DNA of 64,000 nt. Origin: Paractinoplanes polyasparticus. Lineage in GTDB: Bacteria > Actinomycetota > Actinomycetes > Mycobacteriales > Micromonosporaceae. Below, piece by piece: positions 36,611 to 45,997 of the stretch. Each line of letters begins with the position of its first letter. Within the stretch, counting starts at the first letter, position 1. Under the pieces are notes generated by a model that saw only the letters and a list, made by a program, of their open reading frames with translations, was not told the DNA's origin and did not search any database. The position numbers and the translations under genes were made by a program. The stretch is from NCBI RefSeq assembly GCF_019710575.1, contig NZ_JAHWFK010000023.1:124001-188000 (forward strand), in the 5' to 3' direction.

Positions 36611-37624
36611 CTAACGGTAGGGCGGGAAGGTGCCGGACTCGCCGGTGTCGCGGCCGGCGGCGGAGACCAGGTCCTCGTACGCCATCCGGTCGCTCACCAC
36701 GCGCCAGGTGTGGAACGGATGCCGCCGCGGCGAGAAGCCGGCTTTGTACGAGAACAGCGAGTCCTGCTCGCCGCCCTTGCCCCCGCCGAGGTGGAAGACG
36801 GTGTCGCCGCGCGTCTTGCACCAGCGCCGCACCTCGTCGTACAGCAACTCGTCGGCGTACCGCTTGGGCGCCCGCCGGGTCGACGAGACGTAGCCGGTGG
36901 CGATGCCGTGGTGCTCGAAGAACGTGTTGCCCCCGACCACTTCGCCGTCCTCGAGCGCGACGGCCAGGTGCATCCGGTCGCCCATCGCGTCGTGCACGGC
37001 GGCCAGGTGCTCGCGGCTGAAGAAGTAGTAGTCGGAGGCGCCGACCCGCCGCATGTTGTCGTGGTAGACCGCGACCCACTCGTCGAGCCGGCCCCAGTCG
37101 TCGAAGACGACCTCGGTGCCGGCCCGCCGCGCCCGGTTGATGTGGTTGCGGTGGTCGCTGCGGGTCTGTTTCCACATCTCGTCGAGGCTGACTGTCAGGT
37201 CCATCGAGACGGTCTCGCCGTGGTGCACCAACGTGCCGAAGCGGGCGAGCAGCGGCAGCGGCGCGGGCAGCAACGGGTGCATGCGGACGAAGGCGGTGAC
37301 GATGCCCTCGTCGCGCAGCGTCTCGAGCATGGCCGCGCAGGCCCGCTCCCAGAAGTCGCGGTCGCCGGGCATCGCGTCGCTGATCGGGCCCGGATATCCG
37401 TACGGGGAAAGCGCATCCCGCAGACCCGTGCCGGGGATCTCGCGCAGAATGAGGGGCAGCAGCAGGTGACGGCTGCCGTCGGAATACCAGAACGCGGCCG
37501 GGGTGCCGGAGCACAGCGCCGCGTCCAGCGTCACGTAATCGGGCAGGTGGTAGGTGTCGTGCCGGGCGCGGTGCAGGGCCTCCTTCCATTCCCGGGCCGC
37601 CGGTCCCACGAGCGCTGCGGTCAT
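36611..37624 (-). CDS. FemAB-like GNAT transferase, paralogue 2
   Basis: A 337-residue relative of the protein at 34365; both share YGYPGP, the basic helix (here DHRNHINRARRAGTEVVFDD), YYFFSREHL, and the ending GTFPPYR. The two probably come from a tandem duplication that now encloses the monooxygenase gene. The fold transfers acyl or aminoacyl groups to amines; the substrate may be an amino sugar of the polymer. The ATG at 37624 overlaps the stop of the lipoprotein gene by 4 bases. Confidence 0.78.
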   Translation of the reverse strand: MTAALVGPAAREWKEALHRARHDTYHLPDYVTLDAALCSGTPAAFWYSDGSRHLLLPLILREIPGTGLRDALSPYGYPGPISDAMPGDRDFWERACAAMLETLRDEGIVTAFVRMHPLLPAPLPLLARFGTLVHHGETVSMDLTVSLDEMWKQTRSDHRNHINRARRAGTEVVFDDWGRLDEWVAVYHDNMRRVGASDYYFFSREHLAAVHDAMGDRMHLAVALEDGEVVGGNTFFEHHGIATGYVSSTRRAPKRYADELLYDEVRRWCKTRGDTVFHLGGGKGGEQDSLFSYKAGFSPRRHPFHTWRVVSDRMAYEDLVSAAGRDTGESGTFPPYR

Positions 37625-38748
37625 TTCCTGGCTCCTAACAAACGGGCGTTGAGCGCCATGTTGGCGGCGAACTGGTCGTTGACGACGCGGTGGCTCTCCA
37701 GCCGCTGCTGGACGCCGGGGTCGGAGCGGCCGAGCTTCACGAAGCCGTCCGCGAACCACCCGTTGTCGGTGCCGCTGCCGTCCACATAGGCCTTGTAGGT
37801 GGTGCCCCCGGGCCACACGACCCGGAGCAGCAGGCGCGAGAACGCCGCCAGATCGGCCTCGGTCCAGGTGGTGCCGCGGTCGCGGGCCTCCACCACGTAC
37901 GCCATGACCCCGTTGCCATGGCTGATGTCCTGGCCCGGCCGTTGCGCCGAGCCCCACACGTCGCTCCAGAAGTACGCGGTCGGCTCGACCGGGTTGCGGC
38001 GCATCTGTTGCCGGAGCCCGCCGTTGTACCCGGGCACGTGCTGGTCGACGTCGGCCACCACGGTCAGGTAGCGCTGCTTGCGGCCGGCGTCGGTGGTGAC
38101 GCGCGACAGATTGAGCGCGATGAGCGCCCAGTGCGACGTCATGTGGGTGCGTTCCCGATAGATCGTGTCCTCGGGCCCGCGCGAGTGCCATTTCTCGAAG
38201 ATGTGCTTCTCGGCGAACGAGAGCAGCCGGTCGTAGCGGGATCGGTAGGCCGGGTCGCCGAAGACTGCCGGGTTCTCCCGCATGGCCACGAGCAGAGCCG
38301 TTCCGTACCGCCAGAAGTAGCTTTCGTAGAGCGGCACCTCGGTGCCGTCCTCCCGGGCCGACGTCCATCCCAGATAGCCGCCGCGCATCGTGCTCGCGGT
38401 GGCGGTCACGTTCTCGACGAGCTGCAGCGAGCGGTCGAGGTAACGGCGTTCGCCGGTGGCCCGGAACATCGCCACGGCGGCGTCAACCGTGTACGAGACC
38501 CCGTAGTGGTCCCAGCTGTCGGCCGACCGGCTCAGCGGCAGCCCGACCTCGACCGTGTAGTCCCAAGCCCGTAGATACACGCCCGCCCAGTAGCTGACCG
38601 GCTTGAGCGCGGCCGACGTCACCGCCGCCTCCGGCGAGGCCGGCAACGGGCTGAGGGCCGCGGTGGTGTCTTCCTCGGGCGTGGTGCAGGCGGCAACCGA
38701 TCCGGCTGCCGCCAACAGCAGCGCCCGTCGCGAAGCGCGTGCGGTCAT
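37621..38748 (-). CDS. Exported lipoprotein, predicted alpha-helical toroid
   Basis: A 375-residue secreted protein. The signal has twin arginines (ASRRALLLAAAG) and a lipobox-like end SVAAC, so export by Tat and lipid anchoring are likely. The mature part shows repeated helix pairs, such as VDAAVAMFRATGERRYLDRSL, MTSHWALIALNLSRV and GNGVMAYVVEARDRG, as in alpha/alpha-barrel glycosidases, lyases and C5-epimerases. It could trim or epimerise the polymer outside the cell. I cannot assign a family. Start and stop both overlap neighbours by 4 bases. Confidence 0.65.
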   Translation of the reverse strand: MTARASRRALLLAAAGSVAACTTPEEDTTAALSPLPASPEAAVTSAALKPVSYWAGVYLRAWDYTVEVGLPLSRSADSWDHYGVSYTVDAAVAMFRATGERRYLDRSLQLVENVTATASTMRGGYLGWTSAREDGTEVPLYESYFWRYGTALLVAMRENPAVFGDPAYRSRYDRLLSFAEKHIFEKWHSRGPEDTIYRERTHMTSHWALIALNLSRVTTDAGRKQRYLTVVADVDQHVPGYNGGLRQQMRRNPVEPTAYFWSDVWGSAQRPGQDISHGNGVMAYVVEARDRGTTWTEADLAAFSRLLLRVVWPGGTTYKAYVDGSGTDNGWFADGFVKLGRSDPGVQQRLESHRVVNDQFAANMALNARLLGARK

Positions 38749-39947
38749 GCCGGGACCTCCTCGAGTACGCGGGCCGGCACCGTGGCCGCGGCCGCGGCCA
38801 TCGCACCGAAGATCCAGGCTAGGCGTGAGTCGTAGTAGTCGCCGGAGAACAGGCTGCTCAGCCCCACGAAGACGGCGGCCGCCACGGCCAGTCCGGTCAG
38901 CTGGGGGCGGTGCCCGCCGCCATGTACGGTCGCCGTCCACAGCAGCACGGCCGCGGTGAGCAGCCCGATGCCGATCAGGCCACCCTCGGCCGCCACCCCG
39001 AGCACGTAGTTGTGCGGGTACTCGACGAACTGGTTGACGCCGATCAGCCCGTAGAAGCCGTCGAGCCCGGCGCCCGCGAGGGGGTGGTCGACCGCGAGCT
39101 GCCACGCCGCGGCCCAGATGTCCGTCCGGTCGGAGAGGTACCGGTCCTGCACGGTCTGCTCGACGAAGCGTTCCTGGAACAGGTTGGTGAACGCGGGCGG
39201 CGCGAACGCCCAGATCGTGATCACCGCGAGGGTGACGAAGCCGAGGGCGCCGGCGACGGCTCCGGGATGCAGCTTGCGCCGGATCTTGACGAGCGCGAAC
39301 GCTCCCACGGCCGCCCCCGCGAGCAGGCCGGCCCGCGAACCGGAGAGCACGGCGGCCAGGCCGAACAGCGGGGTGGCCAGCAGCGGCAGCAGGCGGCGGG
39401 TGAACAGGGCCAGCGCCACCGCGCTGATGATGCCGAGAATCTCGATGCGGACGAAGACGTTGGGGCCACCGCCGAACGCCGAGTAGCGGCCCTGGTCGCC
39501 CGGGCCGTTGATGAAGAGGGCGGCCAGCGCGAAGATGATCGCGGCCACGTAGAAGAGCAGGAACGCCGTGCGCACGACCGCGTCGGGATCGCCCACGGCG
39601 TACAGATAGAAGGCGACGACGAGCGCGCCCAGCAGCACGAGGTCGAGCGTCTGCGGCCCGACCCGCGAGGCCGCCGGCGCCCACAGGCCCGAGGCGATCT
39701 GGAACAGGAAGAACAGCATCGTGGCGACGAGCCAGCCTTCCCTCCTCTCGCCGAAGGAACAGCGGGGCCGCCGGGCGATGTCCACCACCAGCACCGCCAG
39801 CGCGACGAGCAGGCCCACCACGCGCAGGTCGACCCAGGCCAGATCGGTCCAGCCGGCCCGGTCGAGCGTGTACCGCCCGCCGATCGCCACCAGGACCAGG
39901 ATCAGCCCGGGCGCCAGGAAGACCCGCGGAGTGCGCAGCCAGGTCAT
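38745..39947 (-). CDS. O-antigen ligase/polymerase-like membrane protein
   Basis: A 400-residue membrane protein with about eleven hydrophobic helices. Near residue 290-320 the outer loop DHPLAGAGLDGFYGLIG followed by YPHNYVLGVAAEGG is the O-antigen ligase (WaaL) signature, with its conserved H and N. In a locus with a Wzx flippase and a Wzz-type protein it most likely acts as the Wzy polymerase or joins chains to an acceptor. Overlaps both neighbours by 4 bases. Confidence 0.85.
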   Translation of the reverse strand: MTWLRTPRVFLAPGLILVLVAIGGRYTLDRAGWTDLAWVDLRVVGLLVALAVLVVDIARRPRCSFGERREGWLVATMLFFLFQIASGLWAPAASRVGPQTLDLVLLGALVVAFYLYAVGDPDAVVRTAFLLFYVAAIIFALAALFINGPGDQGRYSAFGGGPNVFVRIEILGIISAVALALFTRRLLPLLATPLFGLAAVLSGSRAGLLAGAAVGAFALVKIRRKLHPGAVAGALGFVTLAVITIWAFAPPAFTNLFQERFVEQTVQDRYLSDRTDIWAAAWQLAVDHPLAGAGLDGFYGLIGVNQFVEYPHNYVLGVAAEGGLIGIGLLTAAVLLWTATVHGGGHRPQLTGLAVAAAVFVGLSSLFSGDYYDSRLAWIFGAMAAAAATVPARVLEEVPA

Positions 39948-41230
39948 CCGCGGTCACCTGTCACGCGGTTGGCGATGAGCGCGAAGAGCAGGCACGAGCC
40001 GTAGCCGATGAGCGATCCGTAGGCGGCGCCGAGGATGCCGAACGGCGGGATGAGCGAGACGTACCCGGCGAAGCTGACCACGAAGCCGGTGATCTCGGCC
40101 GCCGAGACGTGGCTGCCGCGGCCCTTGGCGATCAGCAGGCCGAGCACGACGCGCGAGACGGCGTAGAGGCCGGCCGCGGCGACCAGCGGCACGACGACCG
40201 CCTTGGCCGAGGCGTAGTCGGCGCCGAAGACCGGCACGATGAGCAGATACAGCAGTCCCGCGGCGATCGGCGCCACGACCAGGCAGTAGAGGCTGACCGC
40301 GAGCAGGATCGGGCGGGTCGCCAGGCCACCGTTCTGATGCGCCTGGCGCCACTTGCCGAGCCGTGAGTCGGCGTAGGCCCGGATCGGCCACGCCAGCAAC
40401 TCGGTCATGGTGGCCACAGCGGCGTACAGGCCGAGCGCCGAGGTGGAGGCGAGCGCCGGCAACGCCAGGCGGTCGGTGCGCAGCATCGCCATGTTCGAGA
40501 TGGCCGCGGGGAACAGGGCCAGACCTTCCCGGCGTACGAGGCGGTTGCGGTCGGGCAGGCCGGGCCCCGCCGGAGCCGGGCGACGTAGCCACACGACGAT
40601 GTAGGCCGCAGTGGGGAGCAGACCGGCTACGAGGTAGGCGACGATCCACAGCGCCGGGGTCGTGGTGTCGACCACGTACAGCACGACCAGCAGGCCGAGC
40701 AGCAGCAGCGCCTCGGCGACCCGGGCGATCAGGAAGTCACCGACCCGCCCGGCCGCGATCGCGATCGACCGCGTGGCCAGCCCGGCCACCTCGACCAGCG
40801 TGTAGAGCGTGATCAGCCCGATGACCAGCAGCCCCGGGTTGTACCGGCCGGGCGCGAAGACCTCGTAGCCGGCGGCCAGGGCGACGCCCGCCGCGCAGGG
40901 AACGATCAGGAGCTTCGCGTACGCCTTGACGGCCGCGGCCGGCCTGATCCCGTGGTAACCGGCCACGAAGCTGCGTTCCGTGCCCAGCAGCATGAACTGG
41001 GTGGACAGATAGACCACCTGAAGCATGAGCGCCACCTCGCCGCGATGCGCGGGAGCGAGGGCCCGGACCATCAGGATGTTGACCACGAAGGCCACGCCAC
41101 CGGTCAGCAGCTGAGAGGCGAACAGCTGCACGTACGACTCCCGCAGCTGCCCGCCTATCCAGGCTACCGGGCCGGTGCGCCGCTCGGCGACGGCCGCGAC
41201 GGCCGGGCGCTCCGCCTGGAGCTCACTCAT
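39944..41230 (-). CDS. Wzx-type polysaccharide flippase
   Basis: A 428-residue protein with about twelve membrane helices, of the MVF/MATE-like polysaccharide transporter group. The N-terminal pattern YVQLFASQLLTGGVAFVVNILMVRALAP is typical of lipid-linked oligosaccharide flippases. It would move the undecaprenyl-linked repeat unit across the membrane. The ATG at 41230 overlaps the Wzz gene stop by 8 bases, and its stop overlaps the ligase start by 4. Confidence 0.87.
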   Translation of the reverse strand: MSELQAERPAVAAVAERRTGPVAWIGGQLRESYVQLFASQLLTGGVAFVVNILMVRALAPAHRGEVALMLQVVYLSTQFMLLGTERSFVAGYHGIRPAAAVKAYAKLLIVPCAAGVALAAGYEVFAPGRYNPGLLVIGLITLYTLVEVAGLATRSIAIAAGRVGDFLIARVAEALLLLGLLVVLYVVDTTTPALWIVAYLVAGLLPTAAYIVVWLRRPAPAGPGLPDRNRLVRREGLALFPAAISNMAMLRTDRLALPALASTSALGLYAAVATMTELLAWPIRAYADSRLGKWRQAHQNGGLATRPILLAVSLYCLVVAPIAAGLLYLLIVPVFGADYASAKAVVVPLVAAAGLYAVSRVVLGLLIAKGRGSHVSAAEITGFVVSFAGYVSLIPPFGILGAAYGSLIGYGSCLLFALIANRVTGDRG

Positions 41231-42923
41231 CCTCGCCCTGCTTCTCGAGCTTCTCGGTCGCGTCCTCGTCCTTCTCGGCGGCGCGTGCCTGGCCGTTCTC
41301 CGTGGTGCGTGCCTGGCCGTTTTCCGCGGCGCGCGTCCGGCCACTCTCCCCGGCAGGCGTCCAGCCGTTCATGACGTCGTTGCCGTTGACCGGCTTGATC
41401 CGCTGGGTGGTGATGCCGTCCACGGGGGTGAAGGCGATCTTCTGCGTGGTGGCGCCGTCGTCCGCTTCCCGTGGCTGGAAATCGTTCGCCACGGGTTTCC
41501 GCTGTTTCACGATGGCCCGGCCGCTGACCGGGTTGGCCGGGGACGGCGGCGCCTCGTCCGGCTGCTCACGCCGGCCCAGCAGGGTGGTGACCAGGCTGTC
41601 GTTGTCGAGCGGGGCGGGCCGCTGCGGCTGCGGCGGGGCCGGCTCGTCGGGCAGACGGCGGGGCAGGGCGTTGAGGACGGCCGCGACCAGCTGGGTGCCG
41701 ATCCGTCCGAGCAGGTCGATCGAGCGCTGCACGTCCGCTGTGCGTGTCCGGTTGGCCCGCACCACCAGCAGCGCGCCGTCGGTCACCTTGCCCAGCACGG
41801 CGGCGTCGGCCACGCCGTGCAGCGGCGGCGCGTCGACCAGCACGACGTCGAAGCGGGCGGTCAGCTCGCGGATGGTCGAGGCCAGTGTGGGGGAGGCCAG
41901 CACCTGCCCCGGGTCGAGCCGCTTCTCACCCGGCGGCAACACGGTCAGGCGCCCGTCCAGCGGGTCGCGCAGCACGTCGTTCACCCGGGCCCGCCCGGTC
42001 AGCACGTCGGCCAGCCCGGGCCCGTTGTCCATGGCCAGATAGCGGCCCACTCCCGGCGAGCGCAGATTGGCGTCGACCAGCAGTACCCGGGCCCCGGTCT
42101 CGGCGATCGCGATGGCCAGCCCGCAGGCGACGGCGGTCGTGCCCTCCTTGGGGTTGGCCGCGGTCAGCATCAGCGCCGTGCCGCGCGAGCCGTCCCGGGC
42201 CGGTGTCTCGGGCAGCAGGCTGCGCACCCGGCGGAACGCCTCGGCCAGCGCCGAATCGGCCTGACCCGACCGCGCCCAGCGCCCGTTGAGCGAGATGACC
42301 CCGACCGTGCCGATGCCGAGGCGCCGCAGGTCGTCCTCCTCGCCGATCGTCTTGCCGGTCGCCTCCCGCACCGCGACTGCGACGGCGCCCACGAGCAGCC
42401 CGAGCACGGCCGAGAAGCCCACGTCGCGGACGAGGGTGCCCGGTTCCTGGGTCGTCACCGCCTCCTGAGCGACGGTGATCTGCGGCGGCGGCCCGTCGTC
42501 CGTGGCGACCGGCGGATCGAGCTTCTTGGCCAGGGCGACCAGCGCCGACGTGGCGCTGGTGACCATCGTCCGGCTCTTGTCGGCCGAAGCGTCCTTGGCC
42601 GTGACCACCAGCAGGTCGGTTCCCGCCTGCACTTCCGCCGACAGGCTCTTCCGCACCTGCTCGGCGGTGGCCGGCTCACCCAGCTTGGTCGCCACGTTCT
42701 GTGCCACCCGGGGGCCGGTGAGCAGCGCGATGTACGAGTTGAGGCGGCTCGCCTTCGCGTCCGGGTCGCCCGCTCCGGTGGTGACGAACAGGATCATCGA
42801 GGACCGGTACGCCGGCTCCTGGGTCAGCGCCAGTCCGGTCGCCCCGCATACGGCCACCAGCACCGGCACGACGATCCACAGCCATCGGCGCCGGCACGCC
42901 CGAACGTATTCGCGCAGTTCCAC
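41223..42923 (-). CDS. Wzz/CpsD-like chain-length protein with degenerate Walker A
   Basis: A 566-residue protein joining a Wzz co-polymerase part (two membrane helices near residues 15-35 and 180-200) to a BY-kinase-like ATPase part. Walker A' (VLLVDANLRSP) and Walker B (FDVVLVDAPP) are kept. The Walker A reads NPKEGTT (residues 257-263): the usual GK lysine is Thr 262. The C-terminal tail has no Tyr cluster. A chain-length role is likely, but active tyrosine autokinase activity is doubtful. GTG at 42923 follows GCAGGAG, 2 bases after the glycosyltransferase stop. The tail contains an 8-residue repeat. Confidence 0.82.
   Translation of the reverse strand: MELREYVRACRRRWLWIVVPVLVAVCGATGLALTQEPAYRSSMILFVTTGAGDPDAKASRLNSYIALLTGPRVAQNVATKLGEPATAEQVRKSLSAEVQAGTDLLVVTAKDASADKSRTMVTSATSALVALAKKLDPPVATDDGPPPQITVAQEAVTTQEPGTLVRDVGFSAVLGLLVGAVAVAVREATGKTIGEEDDLRRLGIGTVGVISLNGRWARSGQADSALAEAFRRVRSLLPETPARDGSRGTALMLTAANPKEGTTAVACGLAIAIAETGARVLLVDANLRSPGVGRYLAMDNGPGLADVLTGRARVNDVLRDPLDGRLTVLPPGEKRLDPGQVLASPTLASTIRELTARFDVVLVDAPPLHGVADAAVLGKVTDGALLVVRANRTRTADVQRSIDLLGRIGTQLVAAVLNALPRRLPDEPAPPQPQRPAPLDNDSLVTTLLGRREQPDEAPPSPANPVSGRAIVKQRKPVANDFQPREADDGATTQKIAFTPVDGITTQRIKPVNGNDVMNGWTPAGESGRTRAAENGQARTTENGQARAAEKDEDATEKLEKQGEDE
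41283..41354. repeat. 24-bp tandem repeat in the 3' end of the Wzz-like gene
   Basis: Three units start at 41283, 41307 and 41331; the first two differ at few bases, the third is more diverged, and a partial fourth follows. Each unit encodes 8 residues on the minus strand, seen as ENGQARTT and ENGQARAA near the protein's C-terminus. The reading frame stays open. Confidence 0.8.
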
Positions 42924-42925
42924 GC

Positions 42926-44605
42926 TCAACTCCTGCTCTCGGCAGCGGCAACCTGCTCGCTCGTGGCGGCAGCGCTCGTGGCGGCGGCGCGGTTGTCCGT
43001 GGTGGCAGCCTGTTTGCTGATGGGAGCGGCGCTCGTGGCAGCGGATTGTTTGTTCGTGGCGGTAGCCTGTTCGCTCGTGGCGGCGGCGCTCATGGCAGCG
43101 GCCCGGTTGTTCGTGGTGGCAGTCTGTTCGCTCGTGGCGGCGGCGCTCGTGGCAGCGGCCCGGTTGTTCGTGGCGTCGGCCTGTTCGCTCATGGCAGCGG
43201 CGCTCATCGCAGCGGATTGTTTGTTCGTGGCGTCGGCCTGTTCGTTTGTGGCGGCGGTGCTCGTGGCTGCGGCGCGGTTGTTTGTGGCGTCGGCCTGTTC
43301 GTTTGTGGCGGCGGTGCTCGTGGCTGCGGCGCGGTTGTTTGTGGCGGCGGTCTGTTCGTTTGTGGCGGCGGTGCTCGTGGCCGCGGTCCGGTTGTTCGTG
43401 GCGGCGGCCCGGTCCAGGACCTCGGCGAAGCGGTCGAACAACAGGTCGCGCGAGAACTGCTCCACGGCGAGCTTGTGGGCTGCGACGCGGGCCTGGGCCA
43501 GCCACGACTCGTCCCGGCAGTGCTTGACGAACTGCTCGGCCGCGTCGTCGGTGTCGGTGGGATCGAGGACGAGCCCGGCGCCGGTCTCGTCGATCAGGTC
43601 GGCCTGCCAGCCGCCGTAGTTGATGGCGATCGGCCGGCCGGCCGCGAGGGCGTCGAAGAACTTGTTGGCGGAGTTGTCCCACAGCGCGCGGATCGGCCGC
43701 ACGAAGCTGGTCGACATGGTCGCGGCGCCCAGAATCACCGGCAGCTCGGCCTTCGGCACCTTCTCCCACATGCGCACGGTGTCGTCGAGCAGCCCCAACT
43801 CGGCCGCGAGCGCCTTCGTCGGCTCCCACTCCTTGCCGTGCCCCACGATGAGCACCCGGATCTCAGGGTCGAGCTCGCGCATCCGCTGGGCCGCCCGGAC
43901 CAGATACTCGACGCCGTTGACCGCCCCGAGCGCTCCGGTGTAGACGATCAATGGCCGTTCGCGCAGCCATTCATGCTTGTTTCTGAACGCTTGGACATCC
44001 TCGGGTGCGACGTCGAACATCGCCAGGTCGGCCGCGTTGGGGATGACCGTCGTCCGGGTCGACGGCCGCCGGGCGACGACACCGGCCGCCATACCGGGGG
44101 AGAGGGCGACAACCTCTTTCGCGTTGCGGTAAGCGAAGTTCGCGAGTGCCCCGGCCACCCCGCGCAGCACGGGGTTGCGCAGCGCGCCCATCTTGATCGG
44201 CACCTCGGGCCACAGGTCGCGTACCTCGAACACGAACGGCACCCGGCGCAGTTTCGAAGCGAGCACACCCGGCACGGCGACGGTCAGAGGCGTGCTGGTG
44301 GCGAAGACCAGGTCGGCCTTCAGCGAGGCCGCTTTGGTCGTAGCGACCACCATGAACTGAGCGAACGCGCGGATTCTGCGCGCGTAGGACATCGAGTTGT
44401 TGTACGGAACCGAGAACCAGTGCACGCGTACGCCGTCGTCCTCGGTCTGCCGCCAACCAGCCCCGCCGGGCGCGCCGGTGATGTCGGTGGTGATGACGTC
44501 GACCGTGTGCCCCCGCTCGACGAGGCGCCGGGCCTGCTCGTACGAGCGGATGCCCCCGGCCATGCCGGGATTGCAGTAGTACTGGTGGATGTAGACGATG
44601 TGCAT
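42926..44605 (-). CDS. Glycosyltransferase family 4 (WbuB-like) with a long repeat tail
   Basis: A 559-residue protein. Residues 1-400 form a GT-B glycosyltransferase of the WbuB type: NPGMAGGIRSYEQARRL at the start, PFVFEVRDLWPEVPI, VIPNAADLAMFD, IVYTGALGAVNGVEYLV, and the acidic FFDALAAGRPIAIN region. Residues 402-553 are eight copies of a 19-residue unit, typically ATNNRAAATSTAATNEQAD, and the last six are AAESRS. The tail is polar, low in hydrophobic residues, and probably disordered. It adds about 150 residues beyond the family's usual length. The gene follows the aminotransferase by 7 bases. Confidence 0.87.
   Translation of the reverse strand: MHIVYIHQYYCNPGMAGGIRSYEQARRLVERGHTVDVITTDITGAPGGAGWRQTEDDGVRVHWFSVPYNNSMSYARRIRAFAQFMVVATTKAASLKADLVFATSTPLTVAVPGVLASKLRRVPFVFEVRDLWPEVPIKMGALRNPVLRGVAGALANFAYRNAKEVVALSPGMAAGVVARRPSTRTTVIPNAADLAMFDVAPEDVQAFRNKHEWLRERPLIVYTGALGAVNGVEYLVRAAQRMRELDPEIRVLIVGHGKEWEPTKALAAELGLLDDTVRMWEKVPKAELPVILGAATMSTSFVRPIRALWDNSANKFFDALAAGRPIAINYGGWQADLIDETGAGLVLDPTDTDDAAEQFVKHCRDESWLAQARVAAHKLAVEQFSRDLLFDRFAEVLDRAAATNNRTAATSTAATNEQTAATNNRAAATSTAATNEQADATNNRAAATSTAATNEQADATNKQSAAMSAAAMSEQADATNNRAAATSAAATSEQTATTNNRAAAMSAAATSEQATATNKQSAATSAAPISKQAATTDNRAAATSAAATSEQVAAAESRS
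42947..43402. repeat. 57-bp tandem repeat, eight copies, in the glycosyltransferase tail
   Basis: Eight contiguous 57-bp units lie at the 3' end of the glycosyltransferase gene, all in frame and each coding 19 residues. Units share ATN-[NK]-[RQ], a central AA[TM]S and EQ near the end. There are no spacers between units. Copy-to-copy differences cluster into two types, ATNNRAAA and ATNKQSAA. The same DNA is open in other frames too, but only the minus-strand frame joins a real domain. Confidence 0.93.
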
Positions 44606-44612
44606 GCCGGCG

Positions 44613-45760
<1,148 letters not shown>

Positions 45761-45764
<4 letters not shown>

Positions 45765-45997
45765 GGACGCCCGTCCTCACTGCTCTTCTTTTCAGTCATG
45801 GACGTGGGTCCTTTACCGCTCTTGGTCTCAGCCATGGAGGGACCGCTCTTGGTCTCAGCCATGGAGGGACCGCTCTTGGTCTCAGCCATGGAGGGACCGC
45901 CCTTGGTCTCAGCCATGGAGGGACCGCCCTTGGTCTCAGCCACGGAGGAACCGGTCTTCGTCTCGGCCAGGAGGGTCAGCCATGGAGGGTCAGTCAT
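45761..45997 (-). CDS. Small repeat-peptide ORF coupled to both neighbours
   Basis: A 78-residue open frame whose centre is repeats of MAETKSGPS or MAETKGGPS, nine residues each. It starts at ATG 45997, 8 bases inside the deacetylase gene, and stops in ATGA with the aminotransferase start, so its translation would link the two genes. No domain is known. Its start MTDPPWL and repeat ETKS resemble the aminotransferase N-terminus MTDLTETK, which suggests the array grew from the 5' end of that gene. Whether a stable protein is made is uncertain. Confidence 0.5.
45821..45955. repeat. 27-bp tandem repeat, five copies plus a decayed sixth
   Basis: Units begin at 45821, 45848, 45875, 45902 and 45929; the first three are almost identical (CTTGGTCTCAGCCATGGAGG and so on). 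A diverged sixth copy runs from 45956 to about 45982. The period keeps the minus-strand frame open and encodes nine residues. Every intact unit holds an in-frame ATG preceded by no clear binding site. Confidence 0.93.

Noticed and set aside
42947..43402. CRISPR-like array
   Set aside because: Units are contiguous 57-bp coding repeats without spacers, all in frame with a glycosyltransferase; no cas gene is near.
42924..43829. Upstream extension of the Wzz frame through the repeat array, giving Arg/His-rich sequence
   Set aside because: It overlaps the glycosyltransferase gene in another frame. The GTG at 42923 with a binding site, followed by the first Wzz membrane helix, explains the start.
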